Shown: positions 53,185 through 62,410 of the stretch, one piece after another | Numbering within the stretch: position 1 is the stretch's first letter | Layout: each line of letters opens with the position of its first letter | Source: Pseudobdellovibrionaceae bacterium | GTDB taxonomy: Bacteria > Bdellovibrionota > Bdellovibrionia > Bdellovibrionales > UBA1609 | Assembly (NCBI GenBank): GCA_020635055.1 | Contig: JACKAN010000004.1 | Span: forward strand, 124,001 to 188,000 | Direction: 5' to 3' | Length of the DNA stretch: 64,000 nucleotides | The notes under the pieces: model-generated | The model's input: only the letters and a program-made list of their open reading frames with translations | Told to the model about the DNA's origin: nothing | The model's database searches: none | Position numbers and translations under genes: made by a program

Positions 53185-54771
53185 ATGAAAGCTATAAATA
53201 TACTATCTATCATTTTAGCTGTATTCTTATCCATGGGTTGTACAAAAAAGAAAAAAGGTGATTACGATCTGGATCCAAAAGAAACCTTTGTAGTGAATAT
53301 AACTTCAGAACCCCCATCCCTCGATTGGAATAAATCAACAGATACAACCTCAGCTCTAATCCAAGACAATATCATGGAAGGTTTATTAGAATATAATTTT
53401 GATGATCCTGATTTAGGACTGAAAGGTTCTTTAGCTAAAAATTGGTCACCTAATGAAGATGCCACTAAGTGGACATTTGAACTTAAGAAAGATGTAAAAT
53501 GGATAGATGGAATTGAGGTTACGGCCCAACAATTTGCCGATGGCTGGGAAAGGTTGCTTAACCCTCTAACGGCATCTGAATACTCTTACTTTTTGTATAG
53601 TATAAAAAACGCTAGGGAGTATAACCAGGGGAAAATTAAAGATTTTTCTGAAGTGGGTATAAAAGTTACGGGCCCTCACAGTTTAGAAGTTACATTGGTA
53701 GGCCCTCAAAGTTATTTCCCATACTTATTGACTCACCACTCGACTTACCCCATTCGCAAAGATGTAATTAAAAAACATGGTGATAAATGGACAGATCCAG
53801 AGAATATTGTAACTAATGGTCCTTTCAGGCTAAAAGTTTGGGATCATGATAAAGCCATTATTCTTGAACGTAACGAAATATATTATGGTGAAAAGCCTAA
53901 ATTTAAAAATATTTTGGCATATATGATTCCGGAAATGTCTACGGCAATTAACCTTTTTGATAAGGGTCAAATAGATGCACAATTGGTTTTGCCATCCACA
54001 GAATTGCCTGTATTAAAAAAGCGAGCAGAGCATTTAGAATCTGGAATACTTTCACTTTACTACTTTGGGTTTAATGTAAAGAAAAAACCCATGGACAATC
54101 CATTGGTAAGAAAAGCTATTAGTCATGCTATCAATCGCAATGAAGTAACAAAAATGATGGCTGGTGGACAAATTCCATTAACAAGCTGGGTGCCCCCTGG
54201 AATGTTTGGCTATGAAGCTGAAATTGGTACTTCCTTTGATATTGAAAAGGCCAATAAACTTTTAGATGATGCAGGATTCAAAGATAGAAGCAAATTGCCA
54301 ACAATCACATTGGGATTCAACACCAACGAAAACCACCAGCGCATAGCTGAAAATATTCAATCACAATTAAAAAAGAATTTAGGAATCAATGTAGAACTTA
54401 AAAATGAAGAATGGAAAGTTTATCTAAATACTATTAAAATGGATCCACCCCATATTTTCCGCATGGGCTGGTTAGCTGATTATCCAGACCCCGATAATTT
54501 CCTTAATTTGATGACCTCCTATTCTGATAACAATCACACACAATGGGGCAACAAAGATTTTGACGAACTTATAGAAAAAGCAGCAAAAGAATTAGATAAG
54601 GGAAAAAGAAAAGAGTATTACTCTACAGCACAGAAAATTTTAACAGAAATTGATGTTCCCGTCGCGCCAGTATTTTCCTCTGTGGTCCACTCTTTAGTTT
54701 CAAAAAGAGTTAAAAATTTTCCCAATAACAGTATGAATCGCTATGAATTCAAGGGGATTGAGCTTAAGTGA
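53185..54771 (+). CDS. oppA: Oligopeptide ABC transporter, substrate-binding lipoprotein
   Basis: 528 residues. The lipobox is LSMGC (Cys near residue 19) followed by a Lys-rich stretch. The SBP_bac_5 domain shows SEPPSLDWN, GLLEYN, VKWIDGIEVTAQQF, NGPFRLKVWDHDK and RKAISHAINRNEV. It captures peptides in the periplasm. AAAGGGGTGTAATC precedes the ATG. Its stop overlaps oppB by four bases (GTG start), so the three genes form an operon. Confidence 0.94.
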   Translation: MKAINILSIILAVFLSMGCTKKKKGDYDLDPKETFVVNITSEPPSLDWNKSTDTTSALIQDNIMEGLLEYNFDDPDLGLKGSLAKNWSPNEDATKWTFELKKDVKWIDGIEVTAQQFADGWERLLNPLTASEYSYFLYSIKNAREYNQGKIKDFSEVGIKVTGPHSLEVTLVGPQSYFPYLLTHHSTYPIRKDVIKKHGDKWTDPENIVTNGPFRLKVWDHDKAIILERNEIYYGEKPKFKNILAYMIPEMSTAINLFDKGQIDAQLVLPSTELPVLKKRAEHLESGILSLYYFGFNVKKKPMDNPLVRKAISHAINRNEVTKMMAGGQIPLTSWVPPGMFGYEAEIGTSFDIEKANKLLDDAGFKDRSKLPTITLGFNTNENHQRIAENIQSQLKKNLGINVELKNEEWKVYLNTIKMDPPHIFRMGWLADYPDPDNFLNLMTSYSDNNHTQWGNKDFDELIEKAAKELDKGKRKEYYSTAQKILTEIDVPVAPVFSSVVHSLVSKRVKNFPNNSMNRYEFKGIELK

Positions 54772-55850
54772 TTACAGAAAAACATAAATCAATTATCAGC
54801 AGTTCTGTTTTAGTTGCCCTAATAACCACTTTGCTTATGAATTTTTTCAATTACGAAATCCCCACTTTTTTGTGGATTCTTGATGGAGTTTTGGTTGGGG
54901 GAGCTTTTGTTTGGTACACTCTATCTCAAAATCTCTTGTTCTATGTTTTAAAGCGCACAACAGAAGCTTTTTTTGTATTATTAGTTATTGCGACATTAAC
55001 ATTTACCCTATTGCGAGTTATGCCCGGGGGACCCTTTGACCAAGAAAAGGCTTTGCCACCTGAAGTGAAGGCCAATATTGAAGCAAAATACAATTTAAAT
55101 GCTCCGATTTTACGACAATATACAGATTATATTTTTGGAATTTTCAAAGGAGACTTAGGTGAATCCTATAAATATTTAGGTCGTGATGTTTCCACCATAA
55201 TTGTAGAAACTTTGCCTGTTTCTTTTCAATTGGGTATGTACGCCTTGCTAGTTTCTTTTTTAATAGGAATTCCTTTGGGCTTATTTGCAGCTTCAAGACA
55301 CAATTCCTTATGGGACAACAGTGCTATGTTTATGGCAGTGAGTGGAGTTTCACTTCCGAGCTTTCTTATTGCACCGATTTTAATTATTATATTTTGTTTT
55401 TGGTTGGACTGGTTGCCACCGGCATTTTGGGATGGCCCAGAATATTATATTTTACCCTCTCTCATTTTAGGAATACGTCCTGCGGCAGTAATTGCCCGTT
55501 TAACTCGTGCTAGTGTTTTGGAAGTTATAAGATCTGACTATATAAGAACAGCTAAGGCTAAGGGATTACCGCATCGGGTAGTATTGTATAGACATGTTCT
55601 TAAAAACTCCTTAATACCAGTATTAACTTTTTCAGGGCCCTTAGCTGCAGGGATTCTTTCCGGCTCATTTATTATCGAACTTATTTTTGCAATTCCAGGT
55701 ATGGGAAAGCATTTAATTCAAAGTGTGACAAATCGTGATTATCCACTTATTTTAGGATTAACTTTATTGTTTTCGGCAATGTTAGTTTTTGCCAATCTAA
55801 TTGTAGATTTACTTTATTCATATTTTGATCCAAGGATTAAGCTATCGTGA
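54768..55850 (+). CDS. oppB: Oligopeptide ABC transporter permease
   Basis: 360 residues, GTG start. The first ~55 residues contain two extra helices not found in E. coli OppB; the standard start RTTEAFFVLLVIATLTFTLL follows. The binding-protein-dependent transport motif is seen as RLTRASVLEV...DYIRTAKAKGLPHRVV, which contacts the ATPase. It overlaps oppC by four bases. No oppD/oppF ATPase gene lies in the window. Confidence 0.93.
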   Translation: MITEKHKSIISSSVLVALITTLLMNFFNYEIPTFLWILDGVLVGGAFVWYTLSQNLLFYVLKRTTEAFFVLLVIATLTFTLLRVMPGGPFDQEKALPPEVKANIEAKYNLNAPILRQYTDYIFGIFKGDLGESYKYLGRDVSTIIVETLPVSFQLGMYALLVSFLIGIPLGLFAASRHNSLWDNSAMFMAVSGVSLPSFLIAPILIIIFCFWLDWLPPAFWDGPEYYILPSLILGIRPAAVIARLTRASVLEVIRSDYIRTAKAKGLPHRVVLYRHVLKNSLIPVLTFSGPLAAGILSGSFIIELIFAIPGMGKHLIQSVTNRDYPLILGLTLLFSAMLVFANLIVDLLYSYFDPRIKLS

Positions 55851-56785
55851 GTTCAACAATAACAATGGCTGTTGCCAAAACTGAGTCTGTAGAGATTTTA
55901 AATAAACCCTCACGAAGTTTGTGGGAAGATGCATTTATCCGTCTAAAGAAAAACAAAGCAGCGATGTTGAGCTCCTATTTTATACTTTTTATTTGCTTGG
56001 TTGCTGTTTTTGCTGAGGCCCTTTCTCCTTACCCATTTGATGCTCAATACATGGATAAAGTACTCCAAACGCCCACATGGCAACATTGGTTGGGTACAGA
56101 TGCTTTAGGGCGCGATTTGTTTTCCAGAATAATTTATGGTGCTAGAATGTCTATGGCTGTTGCCATTTATACTTCTTTAATTTCATTAGTAATTGGTGCT
56201 GTTTATGGTGCCATCTCTGGCTGGATGGGTGGTCAGCTCGATTCTTTTATGATGAGAGTTGTCGATATTCTTTATTCCATTCCGACTATGGTATTGTTAA
56301 TCTTAGTGAAAGTTATTTTTGATGCGGCAAATATTTTTGAAGACCCAGAAAGAAAAGCTTATTTTGGAATCGTTTTAGCTTTGAGTTTGGTGGGCTGGGT
56401 GACACTAGCTCGTGTAGTCCGTGGCCAAGTTTTACAAGTGAAACAAATGACCTATGTGGAAGCAGCAAGAGCGCTGGGTGCCAATCCATTTTGGATTGTT
56501 ATAAGACATGTAATGCCAAATATCTTAGGGCCTATAGTTGTTCTGTTAACTTTTCAAATTCCATCAAACATTTTATTTGAAAGCTTTTTAAGTTTTATAG
56601 GTTTAGGATTGCAACCTCCTTTTAGTTCCTGGGGAGTGTTAGCTTCTTCAGGTTGGCAAACCATGAGGTCCTTTCCTCATTTAATCATTTTCCCAAGTAC
56701 GGCAATTTTTATAACTATGTTAGCGTTTAACTTTTTGGGAGATGGGTTGAGGGATGCCTTAGATCCCCAAATGAAAGGCCGCTAA
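55847..56785 (+). CDS. oppC: Oligopeptide ABC transporter permease
   Basis: 312 residues, GTG start. An N-terminal cytoplasmic segment and first helix (SSYFILFICLVAVFAEAL) are followed by LGTDALGRDLFSRIIYGARMS, typical of OppC/DppC, five more helices, and the EAA loop YVEAARALGANPFWIVIRHVMPN. It pairs with OppB as the membrane channel. A possible terminator follows at 56799. Confidence 0.94.
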   Translation: MSSTITMAVAKTESVEILNKPSRSLWEDAFIRLKKNKAAMLSSYFILFICLVAVFAEALSPYPFDAQYMDKVLQTPTWQHWLGTDALGRDLFSRIIYGARMSMAVAIYTSLISLVIGAVYGAISGWMGGQLDSFMMRVVDILYSIPTMVLLILVKVIFDAANIFEDPERKAYFGIVLALSLVGWVTLARVVRGQVLQVKQMTYVEAARALGANPFWIVIRHVMPNILGPIVVLLTFQIPSNILFESFLSFIGLGLQPPFSSWGVLASSGWQTMRSFPHLIIFPSTAIFITMLAFNFLGDGLRDALDPQMKGR

Positions 56786-56798
56786 CAAACTCATTAAA

Positions 56799-56846
56799 AG
56801 TGAATCTGACGGTCTCGCTCATTCTCTATTCACTCATCGTATTTTT
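56799..56846 (+). terminator. Possible terminator after oppC
   Basis: AGTGAAT (56799-56805) and ATTCACT (56828-56834) can pair, with a 22-base loop that may fold further, and a T-rich stretch (ATTTTTTATA) follows at 56841. The stem is AT-rich and weak, so efficiency is doubtful. Confidence 0.35.
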
Positions 56847-56860
56847 TATAATATGATGGC

Positions 56861-58045
56861 TTGGTTGTGTTACGTAATATATATTTAGTTTTTGTATTTA
56901 ATTTTATTTGGGCTTTGCTGATTCTCATGCCAGTGATCGTGCCTTTCTTTGAAAGCCGCGGTTTAAGTATGAAAAACATATTTGAACTTCAAGCTATTTT
57001 TTCATTTGCTTTGTTAATTTTTGAAGTTCCCTCTGGTTATATTTCAGATCTTTTGGGTAGAAAAAAAGTTTTAATTCTGTCGGCAATAATCCATGGGACA
57101 GGATTTTCTATGTTTTATTTTACTAGTGATTTTGTAACTTTGGTAATTGCTGAGATTTTTTTAGCCTTGGCTGTAAGTTTGTTTTCTGGAACAGATGTAT
57201 CTTTAATTTATGATTCACTTGCAGCTTCTGGAATACAGAAAGCTCCTATTAAAATTATGGGACGAAGATTGTTTTTTATGCAATTAGGGGAAACCCTTGG
57301 CGGGCTTGTTGGTGGTTGGTTGGTTTTGTGGTCCTTTAACGCACCTGTAATTGGTCAGGCCATAGTTGCCTGGTTGCCTTTAATCCCTGCTTTTTTTATT
57401 ACAGAACCACCAAGGCTTAAAATGAAAGCTTCTCAACACAAACAAAATTTTATCTATATTTTGAGATCAATGACTAAGCATTCAAAGCTACTCAATTTAA
57501 TAATGCTTACATCTATATTTTATGGAGTTTCTACATTACTTGCGGTTTGGTCTTTTCAAAAGTATTGGAGCGAACTCCATATTCCTATTATTTATTTTGG
57601 TTATTTATGGGCAGCAATCAACTTTACAGTAGCTATTGTAGGCAGGTATGCACACAAATTTGAAAAAAAATGGGGGTCCGTGAGCATAGTTTTAATAATA
57701 GGAGTTTTACCTATAATTGGCTACTTTGGAATGGCTTTTAATTATTGGATTTGGGGCATTGTAATTTGTCTCACTTTTCAAATTGTTAGAGCTTTAAATA
57801 GTGTTGTAATAACAGATGCACTAAATAAGAGAATAAGTGCGGATATGCGTGCAACGGCCAACTCTATTGTGAGTCTTGGTGTGAGACTACTATTTATAAT
57901 TTTTGGACCTATCATGGGTTATGTTATAGATCGAAAAGGAATTCATGTAAGTTATATGTATTTGGGTGTGATTTATATTCTCTGTTTTTTATTCATAGTG
58001 GTCCCATTTTTAAAGCAAAAGAAAGATTTCGAATCTATAACATAA
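56861..58045 (+). CDS. Major facilitator superfamily transporter
   Basis: 394 residues with about 12 hydrophobic helices. The MFS motif A is recognisable between helices 2 and 3 (GYISDLLGRKKVLI), followed by a second motif-like region. The substrate cannot be told. The start is uncertain: TTG at 56861 or GTG at 56867; the ATG at 56857 is out of frame. It stands alone between oppABC and the converging ychF. Confidence 0.85.
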   Translation: MVVLRNIYLVFVFNFIWALLILMPVIVPFFESRGLSMKNIFELQAIFSFALLIFEVPSGYISDLLGRKKVLILSAIIHGTGFSMFYFTSDFVTLVIAEIFLALAVSLFSGTDVSLIYDSLAASGIQKAPIKIMGRRLFFMQLGETLGGLVGGWLVLWSFNAPVIGQAIVAWLPLIPAFFITEPPRLKMKASQHKQNFIYILRSMTKHSKLLNLIMLTSIFYGVSTLLAVWSFQKYWSELHIPIIYFGYLWAAINFTVAIVGRYAHKFEKKWGSVSIVLIIGVLPIIGYFGMAFNYWIWGIVICLTFQIVRALNSVVITDALNKRISADMRATANSIVSLGVRLLFIIFGPIMGYVIDRKGIHVSYMYLGVIYILCFLFIVVPFLKQKKDFESIT

Positions 58046-58077
58046 TAAGAATTAAATCGAATGGGTATTAATACTTG

Positions 58078-59181
58078 TTAAACATTAAAGCGGAAGAGCA
58101 TTATGTCGCCATCTTTAACTACATACTCTTTTCCTTCTGATCGGTACTTCCCAGCCTCCTTCACCGCAGCTTCAGATTTTAATGTGAAGAGCTCATTGCA
58201 GTGAAAGGTTTCGGCTCGAATAAATCCTCGTTCAAAATCAGAATGTATAACACCTGCGGCTTGTGGAGCCTTTGTTCCTAAACGAATTGTCCATGCTCGG
58301 ACTTCTTTTTCTCCAGCAGTAAAATAAGTAATCAAACCTAACAGTTTATAAGCTTCTTTAATTAGCTTGTTCAAACCAGGTTCTTCCAAGCCAGCACTTT
58401 CTAAAAACTCTTTTTGCTCATCTTTGGGCAGCTGAGAGATTTCCGCCTCAAGTGCCGTACAAATAGTGACACATTCATTATTTTCTTCTTTTGCTATTTG
58501 TTTAACTTTTTGAACATGAATATTGGATTCTTCATTGTTGATTTCACTTTCTCCAATATTACAAACATACAAAACAGGCTTCATACTTAATAGGTGGATA
58601 TGCTTCATGAACTCTTGGTCATTTTCTGTGATTTCTACACTTCTTGCTGGCTTTCCGCTCTCCAGTGCATCTTTAAATTTTTTTAATAAGACAGCTTCTC
58701 CCATCATTGCTTTGTCTTTAGTTGTACGGGCAACCTTTTCTACTTTTTGATATTTTTTATCGACGCTATCTAAATCGGCAAGTAAGAGTTCGGTGTTAAT
58801 GGTTTCAATATCTCTTAGAGCATCTACAGAACCTTCAACGTGAATAATATTGTCATCAACAAAACAGCGAACTACATGGAGTATGGCATCTACTTCTCTT
58901 ATGTTGGCTAAAAATTGATTGCCAAGCCCCTCTCCCTTGCTGGCTCCAGCGACGAGTCCAGCGATATCCACAAATTCTATTGCCGTAGGTACAACACTTT
59001 GAGGTTTTACAAATTTTGAAATTTCAGTAAGTCGATGATCCGGAACTGTCACAACTCCGACGTTAGGGTCAATGGTACAAAACGGGTAATTAGCACTTTC
59101 GGCTTTTGCAGCAGTGAGTGCATTAAATAAAGTACTTTTACCAACATTGGGAAGTCCAACAATACCAACTTGCAAAGCCAT
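58078..59181 (-). CDS. ychF: Ribosome-binding GTPase/ATPase YchF (Obg family)
   Basis: 367 residues. G1 GLPNVGKS (9-16), NYPFCTIDPNVG switch region, DIAGLV (G3), then a coiled-coil insertion and a C-terminal TGS domain (YFTAGEKEVRAWTI, GVIHSDFERGFIRAE). The G4 position NIGE in place of NKxD is typical of the ATP-preferring YchF. It is the last gene of prs-rplY-pth-ychF; ten bases separate it from pth. Confidence 0.97.
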   Translation of the reverse strand: MALQVGIVGLPNVGKSTLFNALTAAKAESANYPFCTIDPNVGVVTVPDHRLTEISKFVKPQSVVPTAIEFVDIAGLVAGASKGEGLGNQFLANIREVDAILHVVRCFVDDNIIHVEGSVDALRDIETINTELLLADLDSVDKKYQKVEKVARTTKDKAMMGEAVLLKKFKDALESGKPARSVEITENDQEFMKHIHLLSMKPVLYVCNIGESEINNEESNIHVQKVKQIAKEENNECVTICTALEAEISQLPKDEQKEFLESAGLEEPGLNKLIKEAYKLLGLITYFTAGEKEVRAWTIRLGTKAPQAAGVIHSDFERGFIRAETFHCNELFTLKSEAAVKEAGKYRSEGKEYVVKDGDIMLFRFNV

Positions 59182-59191
59182 ACATGTCCCC

Positions 59192-59755
59192 TTAATTATT
59201 GTAGCGAGTTGCTGTTAAGTTCAATCCATTTACTATAAAACACTCCACACCTTCGGCGGCAAGAGATAAAGCTTCGGGCAATAATTTTTGCTCTTCATTA
59301 CTAAAATTTTGAAGGGCAAAATCCGCAACAGATAGGTGGGGGTTGGAAGGACGTCCTATGCCAAATCGTAGACGAGAGTAATCATTGCTTCCCATTAAAT
59401 TATGAAGACTTCTTACCCCATTATGGCCACCATGCCCACGATTGTGTTGAAATTTTATTTTTGCAAAAGGGAGATCGACTTCGTCATGGACCACTAATAA
59501 ATCACTGATTTCTATCTTGTAGTATTTTAATAGAGGCACCACGGCTTCGCCGGACAAATTCATATAAGTTAGTGGTTTTACGATAAGTACATCAATGTTA
59601 TCAATTTTGCTTTTTGCAACAAGTGCCTTCGATTCTTCTTTGTAATTATTGATTTTATTTCTTTGTGTTAAGGCATCTACAATTAAAAAACCCGCATTAT
59701 GGCGGGTCATTAAGTATTTTGGACCTGGATTGCCCAGGCCAACAATCATTTTCAT
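59192..59755 (-). CDS. pth: Peptidyl-tRNA hydrolase
   Basis: 187 residues. GLGNPGPKYLMTRHNAGF contains the catalytic His; KPLTYMNLSGEAV and VVHDEVDLPFAKIK (catalytic Asp) and GHGGHNGVRSL follow. It recycles peptidyl-tRNA from stalled translation. It lies ten bases behind rplY, a gene order conserved in many bacteria. Confidence 0.97.
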   Translation of the reverse strand: MKMIVGLGNPGPKYLMTRHNAGFLIVDALTQRNKINNYKEESKALVAKSKIDNIDVLIVKPLTYMNLSGEAVVPLLKYYKIEISDLLVVHDEVDLPFAKIKFQHNRGHGGHNGVRSLHNLMGSNDYSRLRFGIGRPSNPHLSVADFALQNFSNEEQKLLPEALSLAAEGVECFIVNGLNLTATRYNN

Positions 59756-59764
59756 GTAAAAAAA

Positions 59765-60412
59765 TTAATCTTTCTTTTCAGTAGCTGGAGCCGCAGTTGC
59801 AACAGCACCCTCTGCAGGAGTGGCAGTAGCTTCAACAGCTGCTGGTTCTTCCTCTCTAGGTTCAGTTACTGAAACAAGGGCCTCTTCTTCACTAGTAATT
59901 AACTCCACATTTGCTGGAAGAATTAAATCAGAAGCATGAAGAACGTCTCCCAATTGCATTTTAGAAATATCTAATTCAATAATTTCAGGGATATTGTTGG
60001 GCAAACACTCAACTTCCACTTCGTGACGAATTTCTTGTACTACTCCACCAGACATTAAGCCCAATGGTTTTCCAATATATTTTACTTTAATGTGAACTCT
60101 TACTTCAGAAGTCATATCCACGGCATAAAAATCCATGTGTACTGGGCGACGTGACATGGGATGAATCACTATTTCTTTTTTAAGGACTTTTAGGCCATTC
60201 AAATTTGTATTGTCAGATTTTAATGTGAATATTGTATTCTCAAAATCTGATTTATTGTATCGGGTCGCATCTGTTTCTGAAATTGAAAAATTTAAGTTTT
60301 CAATTTTAGGTCCATAAACAACCGCTGGAATTTGCTTGTTTTTACGTAGTCCCCGCGACCAATGTTTACCAGAAGCTCTTGGGTTCACTATTAATTCGAC
60401 ATTGTCTTGCAT
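59765..60412 (-). CDS. rplY: 50S ribosomal protein bL25 (Ctc type)
   Basis: About 215 residues from the ATG at 60412 (MQDNVELIVNPR), which has GAGTGAGGATAAA before it; an earlier in-frame ATG at 60454 lies inside prs and is unlikely. The 5S rRNA-binding domain (IPAVVYGPK ... HPMSRRPVHMDF) is followed by the Ctc-type TL5 beta domain and an Ala/Pro/Glu-rich tail (~190-215). It binds 5S rRNA. Confidence 0.95.
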   Translation of the reverse strand: MQDNVELIVNPRASGKHWSRGLRKNKQIPAVVYGPKIENLNFSISETDATRYNKSDFENTIFTLKSDNTNLNGLKVLKKEIVIHPMSRRPVHMDFYAVDMTSEVRVHIKVKYIGKPLGLMSGGVVQEIRHEVEVECLPNNIPEIIELDISKMQLGDVLHASDLILPANVELITSEEEALVSVTEPREEEPAAVEATATPAEGAVATAAPATEKKD

Positions 60413-60437
60413 GTTTTTATCCTCACTCCATCTTACT

Positions 60438-61382
60438 TTAATTAAACAGTGCACTCACTGAATCGTAGTTATTTATCCTTTTTATGGCTTCAGCCACAAC
60501 AGGTGCAACGGAAACAACTTCAATTTTGCCACAGGCCACAGCTTCCTTACTAAGAGGGATGGTGTCGGCCACAAGGACCTTTTCCAAACCACTTTCAGAA
60601 ATTCGCGCAATGGCGGGTCCTGAAAAAACAGGGTGTGTGGCTACTGCAAAGACTCTTTTTGCACCATTTTTAAGTAAACTGTCAACAGCCTGAGTCAAAG
60701 TTCCAGCCGTATCAATCATATCATCCAAAATAATTGCTGTTTTACCCTTCACGTCACCGATAAGGTTGAGAGCTTTGGCTTCATTTGGGCCAGTGCGACG
60801 TTTGTCTACAATTGCAATTGAACACTCAATTCTCTTTGAGAAGGCTCTGACCCGCTCAACACCACCAGCATCAGGACTAACTGTAACAAATTCTTCACCA
60901 TGGCCATATTGCTCTCTCCAAGCTCTGGCAAATGTAGGTATAGCAAATAAATGATCCACAGGGCCATCAAAAAACCCCTGAATTTGAGCTGAGTGGAGAT
61001 CTACGGCAACTAGACGTTGTGCCCCAGCCGTATGTAGTAGTTTTGCAACAGCTTTTGCTGAAATAGGAGCCCTGGGTGCCACTTTTCGATCCTGTCGAGC
61101 ATAACCATAGTAAGGAATAACAGCTGTGATCTCATTGGCTGAAGCCATTTTTAAAGCATCAAGGGTAATAAAGGTTTCCATGTAATGTTCATTAGTAGGG
61201 GGACAAGTGCTTTGTATAAAAAAGACGTTTTGACCTCTAACACTTTCGTGAATTTCAACTTGGATTTCACCATCGGCAAAGCGATTTATTTGGCACTTTC
61301 CAAGCTCCACACCCGCATATTTTGCTACTTTTTCGGCAAATTCTTGATTGGAATTACCTGAGAATATTTTCATATGAGCCAT
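60438..61382 (-). CDS. prs: Ribose-phosphate pyrophosphokinase (PRPP synthetase)
   Basis: 314 residues, class I enzyme. MKIFSGNSNQEFAEKVA start, GEIQVEIHESVRG, PYYGYARQDRK (ATP flag), DLHSAQIQGFFDGPVDHLF and the PRPP loop ILDDMIDTAGTL are all present. It makes PRPP for nucleotides, His, Trp and NAD synthesis (nadC is in the same window). It is the first gene of its operon; ATG at 61382 or 61373, neither with a clear ribosome-binding site. Confidence 0.97.
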   Translation of the reverse strand: MAHMKIFSGNSNQEFAEKVAKYAGVELGKCQINRFADGEIQVEIHESVRGQNVFFIQSTCPPTNEHYMETFITLDALKMASANEITAVIPYYGYARQDRKVAPRAPISAKAVAKLLHTAGAQRLVAVDLHSAQIQGFFDGPVDHLFAIPTFARAWREQYGHGEEFVTVSPDAGGVERVRAFSKRIECSIAIVDKRRTGPNEAKALNLIGDVKGKTAIILDDMIDTAGTLTQAVDSLLKNGAKRVFAVATHPVFSGPAIARISESGLEKVLVADTIPLSKEAVACGKIEVVSVAPVVAEAIKRINNYDSVSALFN

Positions 61383-61466
61383 GGGGCTTTTCTAATATAA
61401 GCAAGGCCCAAAGTCTAGGGTTTACAAAGCATTGACAATTATTTTAGTGTTTTCAGATAATGTAGT

Positions 61467-61805
61467 ATGTCTATTGAGGTTTCAAAAAACAAAAGTTGGG
61501 TTATTTTTCTTATAAAAGACAGATTAGATGAATCTAATTTTAAAGAATTTACATCTGAAATGGATAAAATTGTTCAAGAAAAATCCAACCCTAATATCGC
61601 ATTGCAGATGAGTGAAATCGAATTTTTAAGTTTGCCAACAATAAAATATTTTTCAGTTATTGCTGAGGGGCTAGTCAAAAAAGGTGGTAAATTTGCCCTT
61701 GTTGGAGTTTCTGAAAAAATTAAAAGACAAATAGATATATTTGCCTCTCTAAAGCCTATGCTGGTATTTCGCTCAGAGGAAGACTGGGAGAGCTTTAATC
61801 CATAA
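61467..61805 (+). CDS. STAS-domain protein (anti-sigma factor antagonist-like)
   Basis: 112 residues. Strand VIFLIKDRLDESNFKEF, NIALQMSEIEFLSLPTIKYFSVI with a serine at the SpoIIAA phosphorylation region, and GGKFALVGVSEKIKRQIDIF fit a STAS fold. The canonical D-S pair around the phosphosite is modified (FLSLPT), so phospho-control is uncertain. It is a single gene divergent from prs; no kinase or anti-sigma factor is adjacent. Confidence 0.75.
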   Translation: MSIEVSKNKSWVIFLIKDRLDESNFKEFTSEMDKIVQEKSNPNIALQMSEIEFLSLPTIKYFSVIAEGLVKKGGKFALVGVSEKIKRQIDIFASLKPMLVFRSEEDWESFNP

Positions 61806-61822
61806 AAACTCTAAAAAAAACA

Positions 61823-62407
61823 TCAAATTTGTTGTTGTTTAAATTCTCGTAGAGCTTGGATTCTGTGTGAGATTTTATTTTTTTCAGCAGGCGACATCTC
61901 TGCCAGTGTCTTTTCACATCCCTCTGGGATAAAAATGGGATCGTAACCAAAACCATTATTACCACGCAGAACTCGGCTTATATTTCCTTTAAGAGTTCCA
62001 TAGAATAGACTTTCATTTCCATCGGGATCAATGACCATCATGGAACAACGAAATTGAGCCGCTCGATGTGTGGCAGATCTCAAACTCATCATTTTTAATA
62101 ACTTTGCTATATTTTCAGCATCGCTAGCATTCTCTCCCGCGTAACGCGCAGAGTGGATACCGGGCATATTGTTTAAACCTTCAACTTCCAAACCTGAGTC
62201 CTCAGCTAGAACCCACACATTATTTTTTACAGCGCGTAAAGCTTTTGCTTTAATGCGAGCATTTTCATCAAAACTTTTTCCACTTTCTTTTGGTGAGGTG
62301 TAAACAGGTAACTCAGAAATTGAATGTACATTTACAGAGGTGCCCATAAAAAAATTTCTGATTTCATTAAGTTTACCCGCATTGGATGTTGCTACCCATA
62401 GTTCCAT
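61823..62407 (-). CDS. rdgB: dITP/XTP pyrophosphatase (RdgB/HAM1)
   Basis: 194 residues. ATSNAGKLNEI start, FDENARIKAKAL, AEDSGLEVEGL, GIHSARYAGE, FGYDPIFIPEG and the late KNKISHRIQALREF are diagnostic. It removes inosine and xanthosine triphosphates from the nucleotide pool. Three bases separate it from rph, the usual rph-rdgB pair. Confidence 0.97.
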   Translation of the reverse strand: MELWVATSNAGKLNEIRNFFMGTSVNVHSISELPVYTSPKESGKSFDENARIKAKALRAVKNNVWVLAEDSGLEVEGLNNMPGIHSARYAGENASDAENIAKLLKMMSLRSATHRAAQFRCSMMVIDPDGNESLFYGTLKGNISRVLRGNNGFGYDPIFIPEGCEKTLAEMSPAEKNKISHRIQALREFKQQQI

Positions 62408-62410
62408 AAT

